From: Candidatus Iainarchaeum sp.
GTDB lineage: Archaea; Iainarchaeota; Iainarchaeia; Iainarchaeales; GCA-2688035
NCBI GenBank assembly: GCA_016931555.1
Contig: JAFGEM010000041.1
Span: 1-10,564, forward strand
Direction of reading: 5' to 3'
Length of the DNA: 10,564 bases
The notes under the pieces are model-generated. The model saw only the letters and a program-made list of their open reading frames with translations, was not told where the DNA came from and ran no database searches. Each line of letters starts with the position of its first letter. Position 1 is the first letter of the stretch. Below, piece after piece: positions 4,647 to 10,564 of this stretch. Made by a program: the position numbers and the translations under genes.

Positions 4647-4705
4647 TTAAATAATACCTTTAAATGATATTTTTTAATATTCACCCAATTTTTTATGAAA
4701 AAGCA

Positions 4706-4727
4706 ATGTTTTTTAATTACAAAACAT
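4706..4727. promoter_or_regulatory. 22-bp palindrome over the TATA box of the Lrp gene (candidate operator)
   Basis: ATGTTTT and AAAACAT form perfect outer arms, and the inner TTAATTA region is nearly symmetric: 10 of 11 base pairs match about a centre between 4716 and 4717. The TATA-like TTTTAATT (4711-4718) inside it ends 22 bases before the ATG at 4741, the spacing seen at other leaderless genes here. Lrp-family dimers bind A/T-rich palindromes, so self-repression by blocking TATA recognition is a reasonable inference. The site may also affect the divergent peptide-radical SAM operon. Confidence 0.55.
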
Positions 4728-4740
4728 GAATTAATTATAT

Positions 4741-5718
4741 ATGATTGATAATGTGGACAGAAAGATTCTCTATTGCCTTGACATTAACAGCAGGGACCCT
4801 GTAAAGGAGATTGCAAAGAAAGCAGGGCTGCGGAGCAATGTAGTTGATTACAGGCTCAAAAAGCTTGTTGATGAAAAGGTAATAACGCGCATGTTTGCAG
4901 AGGTAAACATTTCAAGGATAGGCTTTACTGCATTCAAAATTTATGTGCAGTTTCAGGACATTACCCCCGAACTTGAGAAGCAGTTTTTTGAGTTTATTTC
5001 AAAGCACCCCAACAGCTTGTGGGGAGTGCGGGGAGTAGGGCACTATGCTGCAATTGCAGGTTTTGTTGCAAAGGATGTGGAAGAGATTGAAAAAATTAAG
5101 AATGATTTTCTGGGTGTTTTTGGAAAAAACATTTTAATGAAGCAGGTTGCAGTAAACACAGGCTACTATATTTTCAACAGAAAATACCTTTCAAAAGAAT
5201 TCAAACTGGGGCGCGTGTATGATTTTTTCAGCAGGGGAAAAAAAATTATGATTGACAAAAAGGATTCCCAGATAATCACGCTTCTGCTTGAAAACTCGCG
5301 CATAAAGGCAGTGGATATTGCAGAAAAAGTCGGGTTGTCGGGGAACCAGGTTTTGATGCGCATTAAGAAGCTCCAGGAATCGGGCGTAATTGTTTCCTAC
5401 AAAATTGATTTGAATTTGGCAAAAATCGGCTACCAGTTCCACAAGGTTCTTGTTTATCTCCAGAATTATAATTTAGATGACAAAAAAAAGCTGCTTGATT
5501 ACTGTTCGAATGTTGCAAATATCACTGCACTGAGCGATACAATTGCCCCCTGGGACATTGAAATTGAAATGGAAACAGAAACAACACAGCAGGCAATGGA
5601 AATAATGAGCGACATCAGAAACAAATTTCCAAACATTGCAAAGAGCTATGAAACAATGATTATTACAAAAGAAACAGGCAGAAACTACAAGCTGCCGAAA
5701 GAAAGCTATAAAGAATAA
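4741..5718 (+). CDS. Tandem Lrp/AsnC-type transcription regulator (two HTH-RAM units fused)
   Basis: A 325-residue protein made of two Lrp/AsnC modules, about twice the usual 140-160 residues. HTH 1 (residues 1-50) reads D-R-K-I-L, then I-A-K-K-A-G-L, then V-D-Y-R-L-K-K-L-V-D-E-K-V-I. A RAM-like sensing region spans about 60-145. HTH 2 begins near 170 (D-K-K-D-S-Q-I-I, then I-A-E-K-V-G-L-S, then V-L-M-R-I-K-K-L-Q-E-S-G-V-I), with a second RAM-like region at about 228-312. It likely binds DNA as a pseudo-dimer and may sense an amino acid or similar ligand; the ligand is not predictable. The ATG at 4741 is supported by the TATA box 22 bases upstream. It is divergent from the peptide-radical SAM operon and sits beside a palindrome that may be its operator. 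Confidence 0.88.
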   Translation: MIDNVDRKILYCLDINSRDPVKEIAKKAGLRSNVVDYRLKKLVDEKVITRMFAEVNISRIGFTAFKIYVQFQDITPELEKQFFEFISKHPNSLWGVRGVGHYAAIAGFVAKDVEEIEKIKNDFLGVFGKNILMKQVAVNTGYYIFNRKYLSKEFKLGRVYDFFSRGKKIMIDKKDSQIITLLLENSRIKAVDIAEKVGLSGNQVLMRIKKLQESGVIVSYKIDLNLAKIGYQFHKVLVYLQNYNLDDKKKLLDYCSNVANITALSDTIAPWDIEIEMETETTQQAMEIMSDIRNKFPNIAKSYETMIITKETGRNYKLPKESYKE

Positions 5719-5775
5719 AAAACCGGGAACAGTCAAAAATAAATACAAAGAAAACATTATATTGGCTGGTTTGGG

Positions 5776-6213
5776 ATGGTTTTTGGAACAGGCGAAGTCG
5801 AGATTAGGATAAAGCCGGAAAAAAAGAGCTATGCCTTTGGGGAAACCGTCAGGGGAATTGTTTCCCTCAAACTCAAGAAAGAGAAAAAGGCAAAAATGCT
5901 AACTGTGCTTTTGATGTCAGAGTATGTAAGCGAAGGGGTTTTTTCTGACACCTCAAACCAGACATATGTTGTGCACAGAAAGCTTGACTCGGAAAAAAAT
6001 TATGTTGCTCCGGGAAAGGATTACAATTTTGAATTAAAGATTCCGGAAAAAAAGGAAATGCTTGAGCTGAAAAGCTATGGCTCTGGCAAAAAAGAAGCGC
6101 AAGGAAAAATCTTTGAAAACGAAAAAATGCTTGCAAAGGCAAACTGGTTTCTGGTTGCCTCTTTTGAAGCAGACAAAATCAAAACAAAATTGGAGCCAAT
6201 CAAAATAAAGTAA
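5776..6213 (+). CDS. Arrestin-fold-like (SpoOM/arrestin N-domain) protein
   Basis: A 145-residue soluble, Lys-rich protein. G-x-G-E-V-E-I-R-I-K-P-E-K-K-S-Y-A-F-G-E-T-V-R-G-I-V-S-L-K-L at the N-terminus is the pattern of arrestin-like beta-sandwich domains: a strand, then K.Y..GE.V.G.V.L. Then come a strand with L-T-V-L-L-M-S-E and a later F-E-L-K-I-P. It is half the length of a full two-lobed arrestin, so it is a single domain. Such domains act as protein-protein adaptors; no partner can be named. It starts 57 bases after the Lrp stop, and the zinc-ribbon gene follows 12 bases after its own stop, so those two are probably co-transcribed. Confidence 0.65.
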   Translation: MVFGTGEVEIRIKPEKKSYAFGETVRGIVSLKLKKEKKAKMLTVLLMSEYVSEGVFSDTSNQTYVVHRKLDSEKNYVAPGKDYNFELKIPEKKEMLELKSYGSGKKEAQGKIFENEKMLAKANWFLVASFEADKIKTKLEPIKIK

Positions 6214-6225
6214 AAAGGTTTTTTT

Positions 6226-6513
6226 ATGAGTACGTACAATTGCCCGGAGTGCGGAAAAGGATTTGAAACTCCCGTTGACGGGGCTTTTGATGAAAAGACA
6301 AATGCCCTCACTGTCTCATGCCCGTTCTGCAAGCACCGCTACACTGTAAAGACAAAAACGATAAAAAGCGAAACACAGCTGAAGTGCCCAAAGTGCAAAA
6401 AAACTTTTGAAGACGGGCTGGATACTGTATACGGGAGCAGCGAAAGCTCTACAACCTGCCCGTTCTGCAAAACCAGATTTTCGCTGAACGAAAAAACACT
6501 GGTGAAAAAATAG
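6226..6513 (+). CDS. Double zinc-ribbon protein
   Basis: A 95-residue protein with four CPxC knuckles: C6/C9 (CPEC), C32/C35 (CPFC), C54/C57 (CPKC) and C78/C81 (CPFC). Its two halves are alike: CPxCxKxFE, an acidic loop, then CPFCKxRF/Y, with K-T-I or K-T-L after. It is therefore an internal duplication of a single zinc ribbon, each half binding one zinc ion through four Cys. Such proteins bind nucleic acids or proteins; the sequence does not say which. The start ATG lies 12 bases after the arrestin-like stop, with an AAAAAGG stretch just upstream as a weak ribosome binding site. It ends 6 bases from the convergent ATP-grasp gene. Confidence 0.8.
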   Translation: MSTYNCPECGKGFETPVDGAFDEKTNALTVSCPFCKHRYTVKTKTIKSETQLKCPKCKKTFEDGLDTVYGSSESSTTCPFCKTRFSLNEKTLVKK

Positions 6514-6519
6514 AAAAAG

Positions 6520-7812
6520 TTAAGTTTCCCTCAGATAACCCCAATTGTGGAGTTTGTCCGTGTCTTCAAACCAACGGTCTCCGATATCTGTGCGGTAATA
6601 CATGTTTGGAATGCGGATGTTTTTGATTCGATTGTAAACCTGGTTTTGCGCCTGCTTCATTGTCTGGCCAGCGCCTGCAACAAGCAAAACTATCCCCGAG
6701 TCTCCTGTTACAACCCATTCCTTGTCAACCAAGCGGACATCAACAATATGAATTCCCTCAAACTCCGGCTTTTTGAATGTTATTACAGCATCCTTTGAAT
6801 AAGCCTCAAACGCCTTGCGGTCATTGTAAGGAAAAGGCGGAACAACAATGTACACGCCTATTTGAAAACCGCTTTTTACTTTTGGCTTGCACGGGTTTCC
6901 GCTTGCAAGCTCGAAAAGGAATTCTCCAATTGGAGTCAACAAGCCTTCCTGCTGTATGCTTATAGTTGGATAGCCGAAACGCGCAGTGAATTCTAGGGGG
7001 TAAATTCCGTTGTTGTTAACAATGCAGTTAATGTCAATATAGCCAACATAGTTTTCCGTTGCCAGCTTTGCCTCCATTTTTTTTACAGTAGAATTGAAAA
7101 TCTTGTTTGCATCACTCCAAAACATTGTTGTTCCCATTTCTCCCGTTGAAACTCCAAGTTCCCCGGGAAAAAGCTTTTTGTGCTCAAAGTTAACGTTTAT
7201 GGGATAAACAAACTCCTTGCCATTGAAGAACGCGCCTACTGCAACCTCCACTCCCTTAATGCGCTTCTGCAATTGAAATTCCTTAATCTTTGTGGAATAA
7301 ACTTTTTTGTATGCCTCCAAAATTTTTAATACATCTGCGCCATCCTCATCCTCGCCCACAAACAATAACTGCTTTAAATTCTGGGCTGAACCGCTCGGCT
7401 TTATCACATACTGGCCAGGGTTTTTTTGGACATAGGAAATTGCCTCGTCAAATGACTTGAAATCTGCCTGAGGCATTATTGAAACTCCCGCATTTTTTAA
7501 TTCCTGCTGGCCAAATGCCCTGTCATCCTCAAGCTTGTCTGTGTAAGGGGAGCCGCCTACAACAAGTTTTCCAGAATCGCGGAGCTTTTTTGCCTTTGAC
7601 CCCATTCCAAGGACATCGTCAAAAACAATTACATCTGCCCAGCTTGCATCTTTCTTCCAGTTATTTGACTTGGAAACAAAGCCGTCTGCAACTTCCTTGT
7701 AACTCTTGTTTTCAATGTAAAATTTTACATCATTGCCCTCTTTTGCAGTCTGCCAGGCAATGTCTGCAATGTTTGCGTCAATTGAAACAAACAAAAACTT
7801 TTTCTTATCCAT
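6520..7812 (-). CDS. PurD-like ATP-grasp ligase with altered active site
   Basis: A 430-residue ATP-grasp enzyme related to phosphoribosylamine-glycine ligase (PurD), the second step of purine synthesis. Family features: G-G-S-P-Y-T-D-K-L-E-D-D-R-A-F-G (86-101), the ATP-binding K138 in Y-V-I-K-P-S-G-S-A, and Y-I-D-I-N then L-E-F-T-A-R-F-G-Y-P-T (259-283). The end Y-Y-R-T-D-I-G-D-R matches the PurD C-terminal signature. Odd points: the N-terminal GxGGREHA loop is absent (LFVSIDANIADIAW), and the usual EFNxRFGDPE is EFTARFGYPT, changing the expected metal-ligand Asn to Thr276 and the DPE triplet to YPT. It may therefore join a different acid and amine rather than make GAR. The ATG at 7810-7812 has a TATA box about 24 bases upstream. 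Confidence 0.8.
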   Translation of the reverse strand: MDKKKFLFVSIDANIADIAWQTAKEGNDVKFYIENKSYKEVADGFVSKSNNWKKDASWADVIVFDDVLGMGSKAKKLRDSGKLVVGGSPYTDKLEDDRAFGQQELKNAGVSIMPQADFKSFDEAISYVQKNPGQYVIKPSGSAQNLKQLLFVGEDEDGADVLKILEAYKKVYSTKIKEFQLQKRIKGVEVAVGAFFNGKEFVYPINVNFEHKKLFPGELGVSTGEMGTTMFWSDANKIFNSTVKKMEAKLATENYVGYIDINCIVNNNGIYPLEFTARFGYPTISIQQEGLLTPIGEFLFELASGNPCKPKVKSGFQIGVYIVVPPFPYNDRKAFEAYSKDAVITFKKPEFEGIHIVDVRLVDKEWVVTGDSGIVLLVAGAGQTMKQAQNQVYNRIKNIRIPNMYYRTDIGDRWFEDTDKLHNWGYLRET

Positions 7813-7836
7813 AAAGAATTATTTGCAATTAGCTTG

Positions 7837-7844
7837 TATAAAAA
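7837..7844 (-). promoter_or_regulatory. TATA box of the PurD-like gene
   Basis: The minus strand reads TTTTTATA, ending 24 bases before the ATG at 7812, consistent with a leaderless or near-leaderless transcript separate from the upstream nucleotidyltransferase gene. Confidence 0.5.
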
Positions 7845-7889
7845 ACAGTTGGTTCAGCCAGCAAAAGCATTGGTCCAGCACGCAGGGCT

Positions 7890-8768
7890 TTAATGCAGGT
7901 TTCTGCGCTTGCGCCGGCTGTGGTCCTTGAGCCTGTTCTTGTATTGAATTCTTCTCTCGCGCTGGCGCGTAATTCGCTCCAATTCCGGGATATAATGCCG
8001 TATCCAATTTTTTGGAAATGGAAAGCGAAGCCTGCCTGCCAGAATTTCCCTGATTGCAATGTAATCCGCGGGATTGTTCATGTTGATTAATTGCCCGTGC
8101 ATTATTGCACTTGGAACCCCGGCTTCATGAGCCTGCCTAAGCAAATGCAGGAGAGGCCTTTCGGCTGCAACACGGGAAGAAAAAAACTGGAGAAAGCGCG
8201 GTGTCGCAATAAAACCGTTGAGCGCAGGATTATATCCGCGCGCTGAAAGAGAACGCGATTCAACAACGCGCTCTGCAAAAGCGTTTTCAACTGCAGATGT
8301 AGTGTATTCCGGGGCAGCGAGAAAAACTGTTCTCTTGCGCATTGCAAAGTCTGCTATTGCGCGCTTCAAAAATCTTGAAAAATAATATGCGTCGCCAAAC
8401 GTTATTATGACAGGGCTTTTTCCCGCAAAAGTTTCCAAGCCCGCTTCCCTGAAAACCTTTGCAAGCATGTTGCGCGTTCTGTATCCTGATTTTTGGAACG
8501 GGGTATGCACTATTTTATAATCCAGTTTGGGATATTTGCCGGATTCAATCATTTGCTCGAACTCTGATTCGTGGTCAGGGCGCACTACAAGTGCCGCTTG
8601 TTTTACCCCCAATTTTTTAAGTGCTTCAAGCTGGTATGCAATCAATGGCTTGCCGTGTATTTCAAGGTTTACCTTGTTTTTGCTTCCCCCTGTGAGCGCG
8701 TGAAGCCTGCCGCCTGTTCCCCCCGCAAGAATAATTGCTTTTGTTACTCTGCCTGAAACTTTTGCCAT
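7890..8768 (-). CDS. Sugar-nucleotidyltransferase-like protein (NTP transferase family)
   Basis: A 292-residue protein of the Rossmann-type nucleotidyltransferase family, whose members move NMP from an NTP to a sugar phosphate or related acceptor. K-A-I-I-L-A-G-G-T-G-G-R-L (10-22) is the nucleotide-binding signature, usually GGxGTRL; S-K-N-K-V-N-L-E-I-H-G-K-P-L-I (29-43) stands for the PKxxxxxxxKP part. V-I-I-T-F-G-D supplies the metal-binding Asp. The C-terminus is unusually basic (REILAGRLRF onward, ending RLKDHSRRKRRNLH), which may bind nucleic acid or membrane. The ATG at 8766-8768 is chosen because a TATA box ends 22 bases upstream; a longer upstream reading would run into the divergent transporter. 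It is followed by the PurD-like gene with its own promoter. The exact acceptor is unknown. Confidence 0.8.
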   Translation of the reverse strand: MAKVSGRVTKAIILAGGTGGRLHALTGGSKNKVNLEIHGKPLIAYQLEALKKLGVKQAALVVRPDHESEFEQMIESGKYPKLDYKIVHTPFQKSGYRTRNMLAKVFREAGLETFAGKSPVIITFGDAYYFSRFLKRAIADFAMRKRTVFLAAPEYTTSAVENAFAERVVESRSLSARGYNPALNGFIATPRFLQFFSSRVAAERPLLHLLRQAHEAGVPSAIMHGQLINMNNPADYIAIREILAGRLRFPFPKNWIRHYIPELERITRQRERRIQYKNRLKDHSRRKRRNLH

Positions 8769-8790
8769 AAGAAGAAAAGAGTGCGCGGAA

Positions 8791-8798
8791 TATAAAAT
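8791..8798 (-). promoter_or_regulatory. TATA box of the nucleotidyltransferase gene
   Basis: The minus strand reads ATTTTATA, ending 22 bases before the ATG at 8768. It fits a leaderless transcript and confirms that start over longer readings. Confidence 0.6.
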
Positions 8799-8872
8799 TG
8801 TTTCTAAGCTGCAAACTTTCCCTGTAAAATATTTTTCTCGGGCAGTCTTGTGCGCAGAGCCTGTGGACTGGG

Positions 8873-8900
8873 CTTTGCAGGCAAATGAACTTTGCAGGCA
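8873..8900. repeat. Short direct repeat in the divergent intergenic region
   Basis: CTTTGCAGGCA occurs twice, at 8873-8883 and 8890-8900, with a 17-base period, between the two divergent promoters (boxes at 8791 and 8935). It could be a pair of regulator sites; nothing else supports this. The rest of the 196-bp region between the divergent starts shows no other structure. Confidence 0.35.
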
Positions 8901-8934
8901 GACTATATGGACAAAGATTAAGTTAGGGGAAAGG

Positions 8935-8943
8935 TTAAATATT
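8935..8943 (+). promoter_or_regulatory. TATA box of the cation exchanger gene
   Basis: TTAAATATT preceded by GAAAGG (a possible BRE) ends 21 bases before the ATG at 8965. This supports a leaderless start at that ATG. Confidence 0.55.
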
Positions 8944-8964
8944 GGAACAGAGATTATTTTTGCC

Positions 8965-9921
8965 ATGGAACTGATTACAGAGTTATTCATGTTTGGATTG
9001 GCAACCTTTGCATTGGTTGTTTCAAGCAAATGGGTTGTTGATTCAAGCAAAAATCTTGCGGCAATATTCAAGCTGAGCGAATTTACTATTGGGTTTATTT
9101 TTCTTGCGCTTGCAACTTCACTGCCGGAATTGGCTGTTTCAATAATTGCGTCTACTGAAAATGCAGGGGAAATTGTTGTTGGGAATGTGCTGGGCTCAAA
9201 CATTGCAAACATATTGCTTGTTCTTGGAATCTCTGCCCTGATTGCTGATATTAAATTAAAGGACAATGAACTGCTGAGCAATGCAGACATTCTGCTTTTT
9301 ATTACAATGATTCCGCTCGTATTGCTCTGGAACGGCAGTGTTGGCCCTGTTTCAGGCGCTATTCTCGTGATTTTGTTTGTGTTTTATTTGTTTGTTGTCT
9401 CAAAAATGCCTGCTGACATTCAGATTGAAAAAATAGAACAGCCAAAATACAAGTTTTTTGCGCCAATTGTGTTTGTCGTGGGAATTGGGATATTGCTTAT
9501 AAGCGCAAACTCAATGGTTGCATCTGCAGTTAATATTGCAGAGCTTGCAAATATTTCGCAGACAGTAATTGGATTGACTATTGTTGCTTTGGGAACCAGC
9601 GTTGCTGAATTGATTGTAAATATACGCGCAATGATGCGCAGGAGTTATGGCCTTGCACTGGGAAATATTTTTGGGAGCTGTGTAATAAACCTTACTCTGG
9701 TTTTGGGAGCAGGGGGCATAATAAACAGGATTTTCTTCAACTATGACATTGCTGGGCCTGCAACTATTTTTGCTGTGGGCAGCGTTGTTTTTCTCACTTT
9801 TTTGTTAAACAAATACAGGAAAATCGGCAGAAGGCATGGGTTATTGCTTCTAGGGAGTTATGTTGTTTTTATTGCAGTAGAATCAGGAATAACTGTTTTT
9901 GGCGTGCCAACAGGCCTTTAG
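8965..9921 (+). CDS. Na+/Ca2+-exchanger-family (CaCA) cation antiporter
   Basis: A 318-residue integral membrane protein with about ten hydrophobic helices, the usual prokaryotic size for this family, which swaps Ca2+ (or another cation) for Na+ or H+. It has the two inverted alpha repeats. Alpha-1 is A-L-A-T-S-L-P-E (48-55) with G-N-V-L-G-S-N-I-A-N (73-82). Alpha-2 is A-L-G-T-S-V-A-E (208-215) with G-N-I-F-G-S-C-V-I-N (233-242). The ion-binding Glu (E55, E215) and the Asn of each GS..xxN are kept, but in alpha-2 the usual Pro is Ala214 and the first Asn of GSN is Cys239. The start at 8965 is chosen over an upstream ATG at 8848, because the extra segment is polar and the TATA box lies 21 bases before 8965. 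Confidence 0.9.
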   Translation: MELITELFMFGLATFALVVSSKWVVDSSKNLAAIFKLSEFTIGFIFLALATSLPELAVSIIASTENAGEIVVGNVLGSNIANILLVLGISALIADIKLKDNELLSNADILLFITMIPLVLLWNGSVGPVSGAILVILFVFYLFVVSKMPADIQIEKIEQPKYKFFAPIVFVVGIGILLISANSMVASAVNIAELANISQTVIGLTIVALGTSVAELIVNIRAMMRRSYGLALGNIFGSCVINLTLVLGAGGIINRIFFNYDIAGPATIFAVGSVVFLTFLLNKYRKIGRRHGLLLLGSYVVFIAVESGITVFGVPTGL

Positions 9922-9944
9922 AAGGCAATTTTTCGCACAGGCAT

Positions 9945-9993
9945 GCATTTAAATTTTTAATGCAGTAGAATTATTTTAACGAATTTTTAATGC
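9945..9993. repeat. 12-bp direct repeat with 30-bp period and a small palindrome upstream of the histone-fold gene
   Basis: AATTTTTAATGC occurs at 9952-9963 and again at 9982-9993, 30 bases apart (about three helical turns). The first copy is also half of a 19-base near-palindrome (9945-9963, GCATT and AATGC arms). The second copy contains TTTTTAAT at the distance expected of a TATA box for the next gene. It may be a promoter with an operator, or a terminator for the exchanger gene. Confidence 0.4.
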
Positions 9994-10017
9994 TGAATAT
10001 CAAAAATCTTATGGGTT

Positions 10018-10021
10018 GGTG
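10018..10021 (+). promoter_or_regulatory. GGTG ribosome binding site of the histone-fold gene
   Basis: GGTG lies 9 bases before the ATG at 10031 and supports that start over the TTG at 10016, which would place the site inside the coding region. Confidence 0.4.
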
Positions 10022-10030
10022 TGGGTTTTT

Positions 10031-10480
10031 ATGTCTAAAAAAGCAGAAAAACATGAAAAAATAGAGGAAAAAGAGGCAGCAATAGAGGAGAAAGAGGCAG
10101 TAAAAGAAGAGGATATTGAGGAAAAAATGGAAGAAATTGAGGAATCTGGAGAGGAAATTCCAGAGGATAAGCTTCCATTTCCAAGGGCAACAATAGTAAA
10201 CATGCTGAGAAAAAACCTCTCAAAAGGCAAGCAGATAAAGGGCCAGGTAAAGGATGAAATGAATGTCTGGCTCGGAAAAATGGTTGAGCGCATTGCACAA
10301 AAAATGGATTCACACCCATACACTTATGTTGACGGGGGAATGCTGCGCGAGGCAATAGAACCCTATGAAACAGTGCAGGACATTGAAAAGGAAAAAGAGC
10401 GCATCATAAAACAGTTGGAAGCCGTAAAAGCAGCATGCGATGTTCTGATAAACGAAGTTGACAGGAAATTTGTGAAATAA
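10031..10480 (+). CDS. Histone-fold protein with long acidic N-terminal tail
   Basis: A 149-residue protein in three parts. Residues 1-47 are a charged, Glu-rich tail (19 Glu). Residues 48-112 fit a histone fold: L-P-F-P-R-A-T-I-V-N-M-L-R-K-N-L (helix 1), Q-I-K-G-Q-V-K-D-E-M then a long helix (N-V-W-L-G-K-M-V-E-R-I-A-Q-K-M), then Y-T-Y-V-D-G-G-M-L-R-E-A-I (loop and helix 3). Residues 113-149 form a charged, probably coiled-coil helix. Canonical archaeal histones have only about 66-70 residues and no tails. Histone-fold proteins bind and wrap DNA or act as dimeric subunits of transcription factors. The acidic tail would oppose DNA binding or mediate protein contacts. The family assignment rests on pattern only; a DUF1931- or CBF/NF-Y-like histone fold is the alternative description. 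Confidence 0.6.
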   Translation: MSKKAEKHEKIEEKEAAIEEKEAVKEEDIEEKMEEIEESGEEIPEDKLPFPRATIVNMLRKNLSKGKQIKGQVKDEMNVWLGKMVERIAQKMDSHPYTYVDGGMLREAIEPYETVQDIEKEKERIIKQLEAVKAACDVLINEVDRKFVK

Positions 10481-10494
10481 ATAGTGCGGCCCTG

Positions 10495-10564
10495 TTTTGA
10501 TTAAACTTTTCGAAAAAGTTTAGGCGCAGCCCATTTTGATTAAACTTTTCGAAAAAGTTTAGGC
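10495..10564. repeat. Two copies of a 39-bp hairpin-containing repeat, running off the window
   Basis: A 31-base block is identical at 10495-10525 and 10534-10564. It contains TAAACTTTT-CGA-AAAAGTTTA, a 9-bp stem with a 3-base loop (10502-10522 in copy 1). GC(A/G)GCCC precedes each copy. As it follows the histone-fold stop by 14 bases it may act as a terminator for that gene, or be part of a longer intergenic repeat array continuing past the window. Confidence 0.65.

Noticed and set aside
4414..4650. Plus-strand open frame of 78 residues with hydrophobic repeats, opposite the repeat peptide
   Set aside because: Its repeats are the antisense image of the G-x-K-[Y/H/F] repeats. The minus frame has a GGTGGT site, an ATGA link to the radical SAM gene and synonymous third-base variation, so it is preferred.
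8848..8964. N-terminal extension of the exchanger from the ATG at 8848
   Set aside because: The added residues are polar and unlike the family N-terminus, and they cover the TATA box at 8935.
7890..9290. A 466-residue version of the nucleotidyltransferase starting at 9290
   Set aside because: The extra 174 codons run antisense through the exchanger gene and the promoter region; the TATA box fixes the start at 8768.

Overview
The window looks like AT-rich archaeal DNA, most plausibly from a small-genome DPANN-type lineage. Supporting signs: TATA-like boxes about 22 nt before apparently leaderless starts, GGTG(A)-type ribosome binding sites on other genes, a fused double Lrp/AsnC regulator, a histone-fold protein and a PurD-like ATP-grasp protein. 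The lineage is an inference; no rRNA or tRNA gene is visible. No gene-free stretch exceeds 300 bases.

Positions 1-2972 hold an accessory block. After the tail of a plus-strand membrane protein (1-138), everything is on the minus strand: two hicB-hicA toxin-antitoxin pairs, a Cys-rich lipoprotein, a tiny two-helix membrane protein and a membrane-anchored protein of unknown function. Nearly every gene or gene pair is separated from the next by a copy of one of two short dispersed repeats (R1 at 171, 718, 1024 and 1446; R2 at 1505, 2081 and 2935). Some R1 copies carry the next gene's promoter. The layout resembles a cassette array, though no integrase or classic attC core is visible.

Positions 2950-4637 (minus) hold the most interesting unit. 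An 83-residue peptide is made almost entirely of seven G-x-K-[Y/H/F] repeats with a mostly 12-residue period. Its TGA stop overlaps the ATG of a cobalamin-domain radical SAM enzyme whose cluster motif has the unusual spacing C-x8-C-x2-C. This is a candidate substrate-plus-modifying-enzyme pair, similar in logic to RiPP systems.

Positions 4706-10564 look like ordinary chromosome. A double Lrp/AsnC regulator has a 22-bp palindrome over its own TATA box. An arrestin-fold-like protein and a double zinc-ribbon protein follow as a likely operon. On the minus strand lie a PurD-like ATP-grasp protein with altered active-site residues and a sugar-nucleotidyltransferase-like protein. On the plus strand come a Na+/Ca2+-exchanger-family transporter and a histone-fold protein with a long acidic N-terminal tail. 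The window ends inside two copies of a 39-bp hairpin-containing repeat.
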